Shown in pieces: positions 1 to 9,990 of a DNA stretch of 64,000 nucleotides. The notes beneath the pieces are model-generated. The model worked only from the letters and a program-made list of their open reading frames with translations, had not been told where the DNA came from and searched no databases. Source of the DNA: Ferrovibrio sp. (GTDB lineage Bacteria > Pseudomonadota > Alphaproteobacteria > Ferrovibrionales > Ferrovibrionaceae); contig JAGOQS010000002.1 in assembly GCA_017991315.1 (NCBI GenBank), forward strand, positions 620,001-684,000. The letters run 5' to 3'. The translations under genes and the position numbers were made by a program. Each line of letters starts with the position of its first letter. Position 1 is the stretch's first letter.

Positions 1-1
1 C

Positions 2-1450
2 GGCAAGCTCTATGTCGATGCCATCGACATGAACACGCCGCTGACCTTTGTGCTGCATCTGCTGCCCGAAGCACTGGCGAAAGTCACCGGCCTGCCCGGC
101 ACCACGTTGCTGGTGGTCTGCCTCGCCATCGGCATTGCCGCCTCCTACCTGACCTGCCGCTGGGTGCTGGCCGCCAGCCTTGACCCGGCGCATGCCACCG
201 CCGACGCCCTGCTGCCGCTGCTGCTGCTGTTCCTGCTGATCGTGTTTCCGAACCAGACCTTCGGCCAGCGCGAACATATCCTGCTGGTGCTCTGCATACC
301 CTATCTGCTGGTCGCCTCCGGCCGTGCCCAAGGCGAAAGCCTGAGCCAGCGATTGCGCATCACCACAGCCCTGCTGGCCGGATTGGGTTTCTGCATCAAG
401 CCCTACTTCATCGCCATCCCGGCCCTGGTGGAAATCTACATACTGGCGCGGCGCGGCTGGCGGGCAGAACTGCGTGATCCGGTGCCCTGGAGCATGCTAT
501 CGGTGGGCGTGGCGCATGCACTGTTCGCGCTGTTCGTGACGCCGGAATACTTCACCATCGCGCTGCCGATTGCGCGCGAATTCTATTCCGTGGTCAGCGA
601 CACCGACTGGCTGAACCTGATCACCGGGCCGCATCTCGGCCCGCCCAGCGTGATCCTGCCCCTGCTCGGCATTCCGGCCTGGTTCGCCATCCGCTCGGAT
701 CTGGCGCGCGTCATCTGGCTCGCCGGCCTCGGCGCGTTGTTCTCTGCCTATGCCCAGGGCAAGGGCTGGCCCTATCAGGCGATGCCGGCGCAGGCGCTCA
801 CCCTGCTGCTCGCCGCCGTGATCATCGCCCATGTCATGGACCACCAGGTGTGGCCGCGCCGCACCATCGTCGGCGGCCAGCCGCGCCAGCAGGGCCCGCG
901 CCTGTTCGCCGCTGCGCTGATGCTGCTGGTGTTCTACCAGGAAGGCCTGCATACGCGGCCCTTCTTCAAGCAGCTCGAATACGCCAATTCGGAAGTGCCG
1001 CGCCTGCTGCATATCATCAAGCAGGAGGCCTACAACAACCGCGTGCTGGTGCTCTCGCCCGGCATCTACCCGCATTTCCCGATCATGAACTATGCCGGCG
1101 CCCGCATGACCATGCGCTTCGAGAGCATGTGGGTGCTGCAGGGCGCCTATGCCGACTGCTCGGAATTCGCGCCGTTGTACAATCCGCCGGAAGCCATGAG
1201 CCGGGGCGAATCCTTCGTGTTCCGCTCGGTGGCCGAAGATTTCTACAAGAAGAAGCCGGCGCTGCTGATCGTCGACAAGGTTGCCGGCATCCCGCGCTGC
1301 CAGGGCGAGGCCTTCGACTATCTCGACTATTTCCTGCGCAACCCGCTGTTTGCCAAACGGTTCGAGGACTATGACCAGCTCATGGAATTCGACCGCTACG
1401 TGATCTACAAGCGCCGCCAGCCGACCCCGCAGGTGCAGCCGGCCTCCTGA
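2..1450 (+). CDS. Polytopic membrane protein, GT-C glycosyltransferase-like (5' truncated by window edge)
   Basis: The frame is open to the left edge, so the true start lies outside the window; the first internal ATG is at 29. The visible protein is a series of hydrophobic segments over about the first 300 residues, followed by a more polar C-terminal part of about 160 residues. At the left edge the residues YVDAIDMNTPL resemble the first extracytoplasmic loop of GT-C transferases, where an acidic catalytic motif sits before a Pro. This suggests a polyprenyl-phosphate-sugar-dependent transferase in the inner membrane, but the family call is by eye and the donor and acceptor are unknown. It ends 27 bp before a convergent SDR gene. 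Confidence 0.55.
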   Translation, partial: GKLYVDAIDMNTPLTFVLHLLPEALAKVTGLPGTTLLVVCLAIGIAASYLTCRWVLAASLDPAHATADALLPLLLLFLLIVFPNQTFGQREHILLVLCIPYLLVASGRAQGESLSQRLRITTALLAGLGFCIKPYFIAIPALVEIYILARRGWRAELRDPVPWSMLSVGVAHALFALFVTPEYFTIALPIAREFYSVVSDTDWLNLITGPHLGPPSVILPLLGIPAWFAIRSDLARVIWLAGLGALFSAYAQGKGWPYQAMPAQALTLLLAAVIIAHVMDHQVWPRRTIVGGQPRQQGPRLFAAALMLLVFYQEGLHTRPFFKQLEYANSEVPRLLHIIKQEAYNNRVLVLSPGIYPHFPIMNYAGARMTMRFESMWVLQGAYADCSEFAPLYNPPEAMSRGESFVFRSVAEDFYKKKPALLIVDKVAGIPRCQGEAFDYLDYFLRNPLFAKRFEDYDQLMEFDRYVIYKRRQPTPQVQPAS

Positions 1451-1477
1451 CCGGCTGCACCGCTTCATCGCCATGCG

Positions 1478-2236
1478 CTACGCCGCCACGCCGAAACGGG
1501 CATGGGAGAGCGCTACCGCATCCGCGCCGGCCGGGAAGCGAAGCCTGTCGGAAGCATCGTTCGCCGCGGCCCACACCGCCTCGGCGACATCGCTCTCCTT
1601 GGTCGTCAGGGCCGGTGCCTGGAACGCCTTGAAGATCGGTTCGGCGAAACCGTAATAGGCTTCGGGGATCAGGCGCTCGACCGGCACCGTGACATTCTCG
1701 GTGAACCGGGTGGTGGGCGCATAGCCAGGCTCGACCAGCTTGGTGCGGATGCCGAAATAGGCCAGTTCGGCAGCCAGGGCGCCGGTATAGCCCTCAATCG
1801 CCTGCTTGCTGGCGGTATAGGGCGCCGCCAGCGGGAACGGCGCCAGGGTGGCGCTGGACGTCACGTTGACGATGACGCCGGCACGCCGCTCGCGCATCTG
1901 CGGAATGATCGCCTGGCACATCGCCATCACGCCGAAAGTGTTGGTGTCGAAGATCTTGCGGATCGCCCATAGCGGCGTCGCCTCCACCGTCCCGACCATG
2001 CCGATGCCGGCATTGTTGACCAGGGCATCCACCGGGCCGGCAGCCTCGATCGCCGCGGCGATGCTCTGCTCGTCGGTGACATCGAGCGGCAGGATGCGTA
2101 GCGCCGGCGAACGCGGCAGCAGATCCGTGTTGGGCTTGCGCATGGTGGCGATGACCTGCCAGCCGTTGTTGAGGAAATGCCGCGCCGTCTCAAGGCCATA
2201 GCCGGACGAGCTGCCGGTAATCAGGATGGTTTTCAT
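1478..2236 (-). CDS. SDR family oxidoreductase
   Basis: A classical short-chain dehydrogenase/reductase of 252 aa, a cytosolic NAD(P)-dependent oxidoreductase of unknown substrate. It has the N-terminal Rossmann motif TGSSSGYG (residues 7-14), the structural NNAG motif near residue 73, and a catalytic Ser followed by a Y-x-A-S-K motif (YTASK). Length fits the classical SDR class. An AraC regulator lies 107 bp upstream on the same strand, and the gap holds a long inverted repeat, so this gene is a likely target of that regulator. Substrate cannot be deduced. Confidence 0.9.
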   Translation of the reverse strand: MKTILITGSSSGYGLETARHFLNNGWQVIATMRKPNTDLLPRSPALRILPLDVTDEQSIAAAIEAAGPVDALVNNAGIGMVGTVEATPLWAIRKIFDTNTFGVMAMCQAIIPQMRERRAGVIVNVTSSATLAPFPLAAPYTASKQAIEGYTGALAAELAYFGIRTKLVEPGYAPTTRFTENVTVPVERLIPEAYYGFAEPIFKAFQAPALTTKESDVAEAVWAAANDASDRLRFPAGADAVALSHARFGVAA

Positions 2237-2285
2237 GGGGGACCTCCATTTGCTTCGGATGGTCCTTAGATAGGCGCAATATTTA

Positions 2286-2321
2286 GGACGATAAATAATA
2301 TATAGTCCTTATTTATTGTCC
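2286..2321. promoter_or_regulatory. Inverted repeat in the SDR promoter region (candidate operator)
   Basis: Two 13-nt arms, GGACGATAAATAA and the complement of TTATTTATTGTCC, differ at one position and are separated by 10 nt. Extra GTCC/GGAC half-sites flank them (near 2261, 2305 and 2326). The element is AT-rich in a GC-rich genome and lies 50-85 bp upstream of the SDR start. The AraC-type regulator encoded just upstream is the obvious candidate ligand; that link is inferred. Confidence 0.5.
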
Positions 2322-2343
2322 AATCGTCCAAATCCACTCACTC

Positions 2344-3252
2344 TTAAGCCGCCTCGGCACTTACCCTGGCAAACCTGCCGGGGGAACAGCCCAGGCGTTT
2401 GCGGAAGGCCGTGCTGAAGGCACTGGCGGATTCGTAGCCGATCTCATCGGCAATCCGGTCCAGCGTCTTGGCGCCCCGGATCAGGGCGTCTTTCGCCAGC
2501 GCCATCCGCCAGCGGGCGAGATACTCGATGGGGCCGCAGCCCAGGGCTTCGCCGAAGCGGGCCGCGAAGGCCGAGCGGGAAAGCCCGGCGATCTGCGCCA
2601 AGCCGGCCACGGTCCAGCTGGCGCGCACATCCGCATGCATGGCGCGCAGCACGCGGCCGAGAGCTGGGTCGCGCAGACCCTTGAGCAGCCCGGCTTCGAC
2701 AGCATCGACCGCAATGCCGCGCCAGCGCAGCGCCTCGATGAGCAGCACTTCAAGCGAGCGTTGCAGGATCATTTCCTTGCCAGGCTCCTCGCCGGCGCAT
2801 TCCTCCATGATCAATTCGATCACGCGGCCAAGCCTGGCCGAGCGGCCTTCCGAGGCCGGGATATGGACAAGGCGCGGCAGCAGGCTGAGCAGCAGCGGCG
2901 CGTTCACTGGTTCGATGCGGAACGTGCCGCCGAGCGACACGAAGTCCGGCTCGCCTTCCTGTTCGCCATGGCGCACGGCCATATCCATCGGGTCGCGCAG
3001 TTCGCCTTTGATGCCAGGATGGCTGCTCAGCGTGAAAGCCGGCGTCGCGGGCAGCAGCAGGAAGTCACCCTGCTGGAATTTCACCGGTGCCGCGCCACCG
3101 AAGGCAATCCAGCATTCGCCTTTCAGGATGATGGTGAAGCCCGGCGCATCATAGGCCGCATAGCGCACGCCCCAGCGCCCCCGGCCGCTGATCGGCTTGG
3201 AAATCGCCGTACTCGGTCGCAGCAGCGCGATGATGTCGCTAAGGGGATCCAT
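2344..3252 (-). CDS. AraC family transcriptional regulator with N-terminal cupin domain
   Basis: A 302-aa regulator. The N-terminal half is a cupin-like sensor of the AraC cupin_6 type, starting MDPLSDIIALLRP, which is how this subfamily normally begins; I therefore use the ATG at 3252 rather than the one at 3282. The last 100 residues carry two helix-turn-helix motifs of the AraC/XylS DNA-binding domain, ending in the typical ESASAFSTAFRKRLGCSPG signature. It is co-oriented with the SDR gene, a common pairing in which the regulator responds to a small organic compound and activates the dehydrogenase. The ligand is unknown. Confidence 0.88.
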   Translation of the reverse strand: MDPLSDIIALLRPSTAISKPISGRGRWGVRYAAYDAPGFTIILKGECWIAFGGAAPVKFQQGDFLLLPATPAFTLSSHPGIKGELRDPMDMAVRHGEQEGEPDFVSLGGTFRIEPVNAPLLLSLLPRLVHIPASEGRSARLGRVIELIMEECAGEEPGKEMILQRSLEVLLIEALRWRGIAVDAVEAGLLKGLRDPALGRVLRAMHADVRASWTVAGLAQIAGLSRSAFAARFGEALGCGPIEYLARWRMALAKDALIRGAKTLDRIADEIGYESASAFSTAFRKRLGCSPGRFARVSAEAA

Positions 3253-3331
3253 GTCGGACGATCCATAATCAAACGAAGGCATATGATTATAGATAATCCA
3301 ATTATGACTATCGACGCAAACAGAGAAATCG

Positions 3332-3402
3332 CGTCATGCCCGGGCTTGACCCGGGCATCTCAGGCTCGTCTTGAGATGCCCGGATCAAGTCCACGCATGA
3401 CG
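3332..3402. repeat. Alphaproteobacterial palindromic intergenic repeat
   Basis: A 71-bp imperfect palindrome. The left arm, starting CGTCATGCCCGGGCTTGACC, and the reverse complement of the right arm, starting CGTCATGCGTGGACTTGATC, agree over about 31 nt with four mismatches, and meet in a short loop around 3363-3370. The CGTCATGC-CCGGGC-TTGACCCGGGCATC core is a familiar dispersed intergenic repeat of alphaproteobacteria. It lies between the AraC start and the end of sufA, so it may also act as a terminator for the suf operon. Confidence 0.8.
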
Positions 3403-3434
3403 ATAACGGGAGGAAATTGCGCGCATGAAAGCTA

Positions 3435-3818
3435 TCAGACGTGGAAGCTTTCGCCGCAGCCGCAGCGGCCCTTTTCGTTGGGATTGCGGAACACGAAGCC
3501 GGCCTGCAGCTTGTCCTCTACCCAGTCGATCTCGGTGCCGAAAATGAACATCTGCGCCTTGGGGTCGATGAAAATGGTGACGCCCTTGTCGGTCACTTCC
3601 TCATCGAACTTGGCCTTTTCCTCGGCATAGGTCACATCGTAGGCCATGCCGGAGCAGCCCTTGGTCTTGACCCCGATGCGCAGGCCGAGCACCGGCTTGT
3701 CGCTGCGCGCGATCAGTGTGCGCACGCGCTCCGCGGCAGCCTCGGTGAGCGTCACCGGCGGCGGCAATGCGCGACGCACCGGCTTCGGCGCCTCAGTCTG
3801 TTGCGTATCCATGCTCAT
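3435..3818 (-). CDS. sufA: A-type iron-sulfur carrier/scaffold protein (SufA-like)
   Basis: A 127-aa member of the HesB/IscA family that carries assembled Fe-S clusters to apoproteins. The three conserved cysteines are visible: one in the KTKGCSGMAY segment and two in the C-terminal CGCGESF motif. The N-terminal 20 residues are a low-complexity extension. It is the last gene of the suf operon, 27 bp after the SufT-like gene. Family members SufA, IscA and ErpA are hard to tell apart by sequence; SufA is chosen from context. Confidence 0.88.
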   Translation of the reverse strand: MSMDTQQTEAPKPVRRALPPPVTLTEAAAERVRTLIARSDKPVLGLRIGVKTKGCSGMAYDVTYAEEKAKFDEEVTDKGVTIFIDPKAQMFIFGTEIDWVEDKLQAGFVFRNPNEKGRCGCGESFHV

Positions 3819-3845
3819 GACGTCACCCTTACATCATGCCCAATT

Positions 3846-4187
3846 TTACATCATACCAAGTTCGAGGCGGGCTGCCTCGGACATGTTTTCCTGCGTCCAC
3901 GGTGGATCCCACACGACCTCGACCGTGACTTCGCCGACACCCTCGACCTCGCGCGCCTTGACCTCGACCTCGCCCGGCATCGACTGCGCGGCCGGGCAAT
4001 TGGGCGAAGTAAGCGTCATCTCGATGGCAACATCGTGGGTGTCGTCGTTCACATCCACTTTGTATATAAGGCCCAATTCGAAAATGTTAACCGGGATTTC
4101 CGGGTCGTAGACGGTTTTCAGCGCCTCGATCACCTGGTCCCGTATCTGTTCCGGCGCCACCGCCGGCTTTTTCGCCTTCGCGCCCAT
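3846..4187 (-). CDS. sufT: SUF system assembly protein, DUF59/MIP18 family (SufT-like)
   Basis: A 113-aa protein of the MIP18/DUF59 family, which helps mature Fe-S proteins. The family core is clear: VYDPEIPVNIFELGLIY near the N-terminus and the TSPNCPAAQSMP segment with the conserved Cys. A longer frame reaches 4319, but the start at 4187 overlaps the sufS stop by one base (TGATG), which implies translational coupling, and upstream residues look like sufS shadow. It sits between sufS and sufA, as is common in alphaproteobacterial suf operons. Confidence 0.88.
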   Translation of the reverse strand: MGAKAKKPAVAPEQIRDQVIEALKTVYDPEIPVNIFELGLIYKVDVNDDTHDVAIEMTLTSPNCPAAQSMPGEVEVKAREVEGVGEVTVEVVWDPPWTQENMSEAARLELGMM

Positions 4188-5434
4188 CAGCCGAAAATCT
4201 CCATCACCCGCTTCAGCCCGGCGCAGAGCGCATCCACTTCCGCCCGGGTGTTGTACATGCCGAAACTCGCCCGCACCGTGGCATTGACGCCGAAACGCTC
4301 CATCAGCGGATGGGCGCAATGCTGGCCGACCCGTACCGCGATGCCCTCGCGGTCGAGAATGGTGCCGACATCATGGGCGTGGATGCCTTCGAGTACGAAG
4401 GAAATCACCGCACCCTTTTCCGGCGCCTCGCCGATAATGCGCAGGCTGTTGATCTCTTTCAGCTTCGCCGTGGCATAGAGCAGCAGATCATGCTCATGGG
4501 CGGCGATCTGTTCGATCCCGACCGACTGCACATAGTCGATAGCGGCGCCAAGCCCCACGGCCTCGATGAAAGCAGGCGTGCCGGCTTCGAATTTATGCGG
4601 CAGATCGGCCCATTCGTTCTTCTCGAAAGTGACCGAGAGGATCATGTCGCCGCCGCCCTGCCAGGGCGGCATGGCTTCCAGCAAGGCGGCCTTGCCATAC
4701 AGCACACCGATGCCGGTGGGGCCATACAGCTTGTGGCCGGTGAAGACGTAGAAGTCGGCATCCAGGGCCTGCACATCCACAGGCATGTGCTGCACGGCCT
4801 GGCTGCCATCGATCAGTGCATGGGCGCCGGCGGCATGGGCCAGCCGGATGATCTCGGCCACCGGGTTGACGGTGCCGAGCACATTCGAGACATGGGCGAT
4901 GGCGACCAGCCTGGTGCGCGGCCCGAGCAACGCCTTGAAGCCGGCCATGTCGAGGCTGCCGTCATCGAGCACCGGCGCCACTTTCAGCACGATGCCATGG
5001 CGGTCGCGCAGCAGCTGCCACGGCACGATATTGGCGTGGTGCTCCATATGGCTGATCAGCACTTCATCGCCGGGTTTCAAAATGCCGAAACCATAGGAAT
5101 TGGCGACCAGGTTCACCGCTTCCGTGGCATTGCGGGTGAACACCACTTCGCGCAGATCGCCGGCATTGATGAAGGCGCGCACCTTTTCACGCGCCGCCTC
5201 ATAGGCATCGGTGGCAAGCTGGCTGAGCTGGTAGATACCGCGATGCACATTGGCATATTGCGTGGCAAAGGCCGTGCTCATGGCGTCGATCACCATTTGC
5301 GGCTTCTGCGCGCTGGCGCCTGAATCGAGGAATACCAGCGGCTTGCCATAGACCTGCTGCGTCAGGATCGGGAAATCCTGGCGGATACGGGCGACATCGA
5401 AGCCGGTCGGCATGCTATTCAGCTTGGCACTCAT
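4187..5434 (-). CDS. sufS: Cysteine desulfurase SufS
   Basis: A 415-aa class V aminotransferase-fold, PLP-dependent enzyme that takes sulfur from cysteine for Fe-S cluster assembly. The PLP Lys lies in FTGHKLYGPTG, and the active-site Cys in VGQHCAHPLMERFG, the RxGxHCA type of motif that marks SufS (group II) rather than IscS. I use the ATG at 5434, which forms an ATGA overlap with the sufD stop; a TTG 12 bp upstream is less likely. No SufE or SufU partner is visible in this operon. Confidence 0.95.
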   Translation of the reverse strand: MSAKLNSMPTGFDVARIRQDFPILTQQVYGKPLVFLDSGASAQKPQMVIDAMSTAFATQYANVHRGIYQLSQLATDAYEAAREKVRAFINAGDLREVVFTRNATEAVNLVANSYGFGILKPGDEVLISHMEHHANIVPWQLLRDRHGIVLKVAPVLDDGSLDMAGFKALLGPRTRLVAIAHVSNVLGTVNPVAEIIRLAHAAGAHALIDGSQAVQHMPVDVQALDADFYVFTGHKLYGPTGIGVLYGKAALLEAMPPWQGGGDMILSVTFEKNEWADLPHKFEAGTPAFIEAVGLGAAIDYVQSVGIEQIAAHEHDLLLYATAKLKEINSLRIIGEAPEKGAVISFVLEGIHAHDVGTILDREGIAVRVGQHCAHPLMERFGVNATVRASFGMYNTRAEVDALCAGLKRVMEIFG

Positions 5435-6612
5435 GCGGCGAACCAATCTTCAAGCGCGGCGATGAAGGGCAGCCGCAGATCGCCGGCCGGGATCGCCTCA
5501 AGGATTTCAGCAGCGAAGCCTTCCAGCAGCAGGCGGCGGGCCAGGGCCGCATCGATGCCACGGGCGCGGAGATAGAACAGCATGTTGGCATCCAGGTCAC
5601 CAACCGTGGCTCCATGGCTGCATTTCACGTCGTCGGCCAGGATCTCAAGCTCGGGCTTGGTGTCGATGGCGGCATCGTCGGAGAGCAGCAACGTGCGGCA
5701 GAGCTGCTGCGCATCGGTCTGCTGCGCGCCAGGCGCCACACGGATGCGGCCCTGGAACACGGCATGGCCGTGATCGTCCACCACATTCTTGAACAACTGG
5801 TTGCTGTTGCAGCCCGGCGCCTCATGCGCCAGCCGCAAGGTGTGATCGAGATGCGCCTTGCCACGCGCCAGGCTCAGGCCCTGGGCGTCTAGCTGCGCGC
5901 CCTCGCCTGCCAGCGTTACCGCCAGTTCGTGGCGTGCAATGGCAGCACCCAGCATCAGCGAGATATGGCGGTATTCGGCACCGGCACCGAGCCGCGCTTC
6001 GGTGAGGCCGGCATGATAGGCATCGGCAGCCTGGCGCTGCAGGCGGGCATGGAACAGCTTCGCGCCCGGGGCCAGTTCGATCTTGATCCGGCTATTCGAG
6101 AAACCGCCGCCTTCATGGCTTTCGAACAAGGCAGCGGAAGCACCTTCGCCCAGCCGCAGCAGGCAGGTGATATTGGCCAGGCCTTCCGCGTCGTCGTTGC
6201 GCAGGTCGAGATGGATCGGCTTCGGCAACTGCACGCCGGGTGCCACATCCAGCAGCCAGCCATCCCTGAGCAAAGCTGCGTTCAGCGATACCAACGCATC
6301 AGCAGCATCATGGCCCGCAGGCGCCAGGGTCTTGGCCAGGGCCTCGCCCTGCTCGGCCAGAGCCTCGGCAATCGGCACCAGCTTCACGCCTTCAGGCAAC
6401 GGCGCAGCAAACGGCGCAGCACCATTGGCGGCCAGACGCCAGCCGCGCTTTTCCACCGGCTGCAGCGAGGTGAATTTCCATGCCTCGACCTTGCGCCCCG
6501 GCAGGCCGGTGCGGCGCAGATCGGCCAGCCCGCCCTTGCGCAGCGCCTGTGCGGCGGGCAAGGCCGGCAGCTCAGCCTGCAGCGTGGCGATATGGTCGGC
6601 GAAACCGCTCAC
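5431..6612 (-). CDS. sufD: Fe-S cluster assembly protein SufD
   Basis: A 393-aa SufBD-fold protein, partner of SufB and SufC in the SufBC2D scaffold. The C-terminal SufBD core is recognisable ([23 protein letters not shown] followed by FYLRARGI). It begins with GTG at 6612, overlapping the sufC stop in a GTGA arrangement, and ends in an ATGA overlap with sufS, so translation of this part of the operon appears tightly coupled. Confidence 0.93.
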   Translation of the reverse strand: MSGFADHIATLQAELPALPAAQALRKGGLADLRRTGLPGRKVEAWKFTSLQPVEKRGWRLAANGAAPFAAPLPEGVKLVPIAEALAEQGEALAKTLAPAGHDAADALVSLNAALLRDGWLLDVAPGVQLPKPIHLDLRNDDAEGLANITCLLRLGEGASAALFESHEGGGFSNSRIKIELAPGAKLFHARLQRQAADAYHAGLTEARLGAGAEYRHISLMLGAAIARHELAVTLAGEGAQLDAQGLSLARGKAHLDHTLRLAHEAPGCNSNQLFKNVVDDHGHAVFQGRIRVAPGAQQTDAQQLCRTLLLSDDAAIDTKPELEILADDVKCSHGATVGDLDANMLFYLRARGIDAALARRLLLEGFAAEILEAIPAGDLRLPFIAALEDWFAA

Positions 6613-7358
6613 GCCGCCTCCGACACGATATCGGCATAGCCCTTGGCCTCGAGTTCGAGCGCCAGTTCCTTGCCGCCCGACTTCACGATGCGGCCTTTGG
6701 CCAGCACATGCACATGATCCGGCACGATGTAATCCAGCAGGCGCTGGTAATGGGTGATCACCAGGGCAGAACGTTCCGGGCCACGCAGCGCATTGACGCC
6801 CTCCGCGACGATCTTCAGCGCGTCGATATCGAGGCCGCTGTCGGTCTCGTCCAGCAGCATCAGGCTCGGCTCCAGCATCAGCATCTGGAACACTTCGTTG
6901 CGCTTCTTCTCGCCGCCCGAGAAACCGACATTCACCGGGCGCTGCAGGAACTTCTCATCCATCTGCAGCTGCTTCATCTTGGCCCGCGCCGCCTTAAGAA
7001 AGCTCATGGCATCGAGTTCCGGTATGCCGCGATGCTTGCGCACGGCATTGACGGCAGAGCGCAGGAACACCGCATTGGCGACACCGGGAATCTCCACCGG
7101 ATACTGGAAGGCCAGGAACACGCCTTCGCGGGCACGCTCTTCCGGCTCCATGCTCAGCAGGCTCTGGCCATTGAACAGAATGTCGCCCTCGGTGACTTCA
7201 TAGCCATCGCGGCCGGCCAGCACATAGGACAGCGTCGACTTGCCCGAACCGTTCGGCCCCATGATGGCGTGCACTTCGCCGGGGTTCATCACCAGGTTGA
7301 TGCCGCGCAGGATGTCCTTGCCATCGACGCGGGCATGCAGGTTCTTGATCTCAAGCAT
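6609..7358 (-). CDS. sufC: Fe-S cluster assembly ATPase SufC
   Basis: A 249-aa soluble ABC-type ATPase that powers the SufBC2D scaffold. Visible motifs are the Walker [10 protein letters not shown], the signature [10 protein letters not shown] (the SGGE form typical of SufC), and Walker [13 protein letters not shown]. Two in-frame ATGs (7367 and 7358) are possible. The one at 7358 has AAGGA eight bases upstream, while the other would have the same AAGG touching its start codon, so 7358 is preferred. Confidence 0.95.
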   Translation of the reverse strand: MLEIKNLHARVDGKDILRGINLVMNPGEVHAIMGPNGSGKSTLSYVLAGRDGYEVTEGDILFNGQSLLSMEPEERAREGVFLAFQYPVEIPGVANAVFLRSAVNAVRKHRGIPELDAMSFLKAARAKMKQLQMDEKFLQRPVNVGFSGGEKKRNEVFQMLMLEPSLMLLDETDSGLDIDALKIVAEGVNALRGPERSALVITHYQRLLDYIVPDHVHVLAKGRIVKSGGKELALELEAKGYADIVSEAA

Positions 7359-7369
7359 GGCACTCATCC

Positions 7370-8845
<1,476 letters not shown>

Positions 8846-8868
8846 GGGGCACCTGGGCTGCTACTGGT

Positions 8869-9327
8869 TCAAGTCGGGCGGCTCGCCGCCGGTCGCTCGG
8901 CTGGCGGCTGCATGAAGTCGTAGGCCGGCCGCGCCAGTTCGGCGAGGCTGACCGATTCCAGCGCCTGACGGATGGCGCTGTTGATCTTGTGGATGCCGCG
9001 CCGCGAGACGCAGAGGTTTTCGCGGTCGCAGGCGCTCGGCTGGTGTTCGGAACATTGCGTCAGCGCGATTGGGCCATCCAGCGCCGAGACGATATCGGCC
9101 ACCGTCATCGCCTGCGGCTCGCGGCTGAGCGAATAGCCACCCCGCGCACCGCGCTGGGACGCAAGCAGGCCGGCGCGGCACAGCTTGGCCATCAGCTTGG
9201 CCACCGTCGGCCCCGGCAGGCCGGTGGCGGCAGCGGCGGCATCCGCCGTATGCACGGCGGCGGGGGCGGCAGCCACATGGGCCATCACCATCACGCCATA
9301 ATCCGCCAATCGGCTGAGCCGCAGCAT
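8869..9327 (-). CDS. Rrf2 family regulator of the suf operon (IscR/SufR-like)
   Basis: A 152-aa winged-helix Rrf2 regulator. The start MLRLSRLADYGV is the standard N-terminus of the SUF-associated Rrf2 group, so the ATG at 9327 is chosen over the longer frame to 9426. Three cysteines at residues 92, 100 and 106 (C-x7-C-x5-C) are placed to hold a regulatory Fe-S cluster, so it should sense cluster status and adjust suf transcription. It heads the suf operon, and a perfect inverted repeat 50 bp upstream of its start is a candidate autoregulatory operator. Confidence 0.9.
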   Translation of the reverse strand: MLRLSRLADYGVMVMAHVAAAPAAVHTADAAAAATGLPGPTVAKLMAKLCRAGLLASQRGARGGYSLSREPQAMTVADIVSALDGPIALTQCSEHQPSACDRENLCVSRRGIHKINSAIRQALESVSLAELARPAYDFMQPPAERPAASRPT

Positions 9328-9376
9328 AATCCGGTTCCACCTTTGCGTATTCGGGTTGCTTGTTCGCGCGCAAATA

Positions 9377-9391
9377 AGACCATTTTGGTCT
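9377..9391. promoter_or_regulatory. Candidate Rrf2 operator (AGACCA-TTT-TGGTCT)
   Basis: A perfect 6-bp inverted repeat with a 3-bp spacer, in an AT-rich patch 50 bp upstream of the Rrf2 gene and 84 bp upstream of the divergent flavin reductase gene. Its size and position suit a dimeric Rrf2 regulator controlling the suf promoter. Binding is inferred from position only. Confidence 0.5.
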
Positions 9392-9474
9392 GGTTTGCAA
9401 GATGGTGGCCTACCCAGCGAAGTCAAGCCGCCGAAAAGATTGCGCTATTTGCGAATCAGCCGCATCTTGGGGCC

Positions 9475-9990
9475 ATGTCTGACCCCTGCTTTCCTGCCTC
9501 CCCCCCTGGTCTGGATGGCGACTTCCGCGCCGCCATGCGCCGGCTCGCCGCCACGGTCACCGTGCTGTCGGCCCGCGACCCGCTGGGCCGGCGCTGCGGC
9601 ATGACCGCCACGGCGGTCACGTCGGTCTCGGCCGCACCACCGGCCCTGCTCGCCTGCGTCAACCGCTCGGCGGCTTTGCATGCTCATCTGGGCCTCGGCA
9701 ACCGCTTCTGCATCAACCTGCTGCATACCGGGCAGCAGCCGATTTCGGAAATCTGCAGCGGCGGCGCCGAAGGCGAAGCCCGGTTCAATACCGGCGACTG
9801 GCGCGACGATGACGAGGCCGTGCCCTACCTGCACGATGCCCAGGCCAATATCTTCTGCGCCGTGGAAGCCGTGCATGCCTATGGCTCGCACGGCATCTTC
9901 ATCGGCCGGGTGCTGCGGGTGCAAACCCGCGACGCCATCGCGCCGCTGGTCTACCAGGATGGCCGCTATATGCGGACGGAACCGCTTTAG
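9475..9990 (+). CDS. Flavin reductase family protein (FMN-binding split barrel)
   Basis: A 171-aa flavin reductase-like protein, related to the NAD(P)H:FMN/FAD reductase components of two-component monooxygenases (HpaC/RutF type). It has the FRAAMRRLAATVTVLSARD start, the MTATAVTSVSAAPPALLACVN flavin-binding segment and the GSHGIFIGRV segment. The ATG at 9475 is chosen because domain homology begins right after it; the longer frame upstream covers the rrf2 promoter region. No monooxygenase partner is adjacent. The stop overlaps the next, convergent gene by 4 bp. Confidence 0.85.
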   Translation: MSDPCFPASPPGLDGDFRAAMRRLAATVTVLSARDPLGRRCGMTATAVTSVSAAPPALLACVNRSAALHAHLGLGNRFCINLLHTGQQPISEICSGGAEGEARFNTGDWRDDDEAVPYLHDAQANIFCAVEAVHAYGSHGIFIGRVLRVQTRDAIAPLVYQDGRYMRTEPL

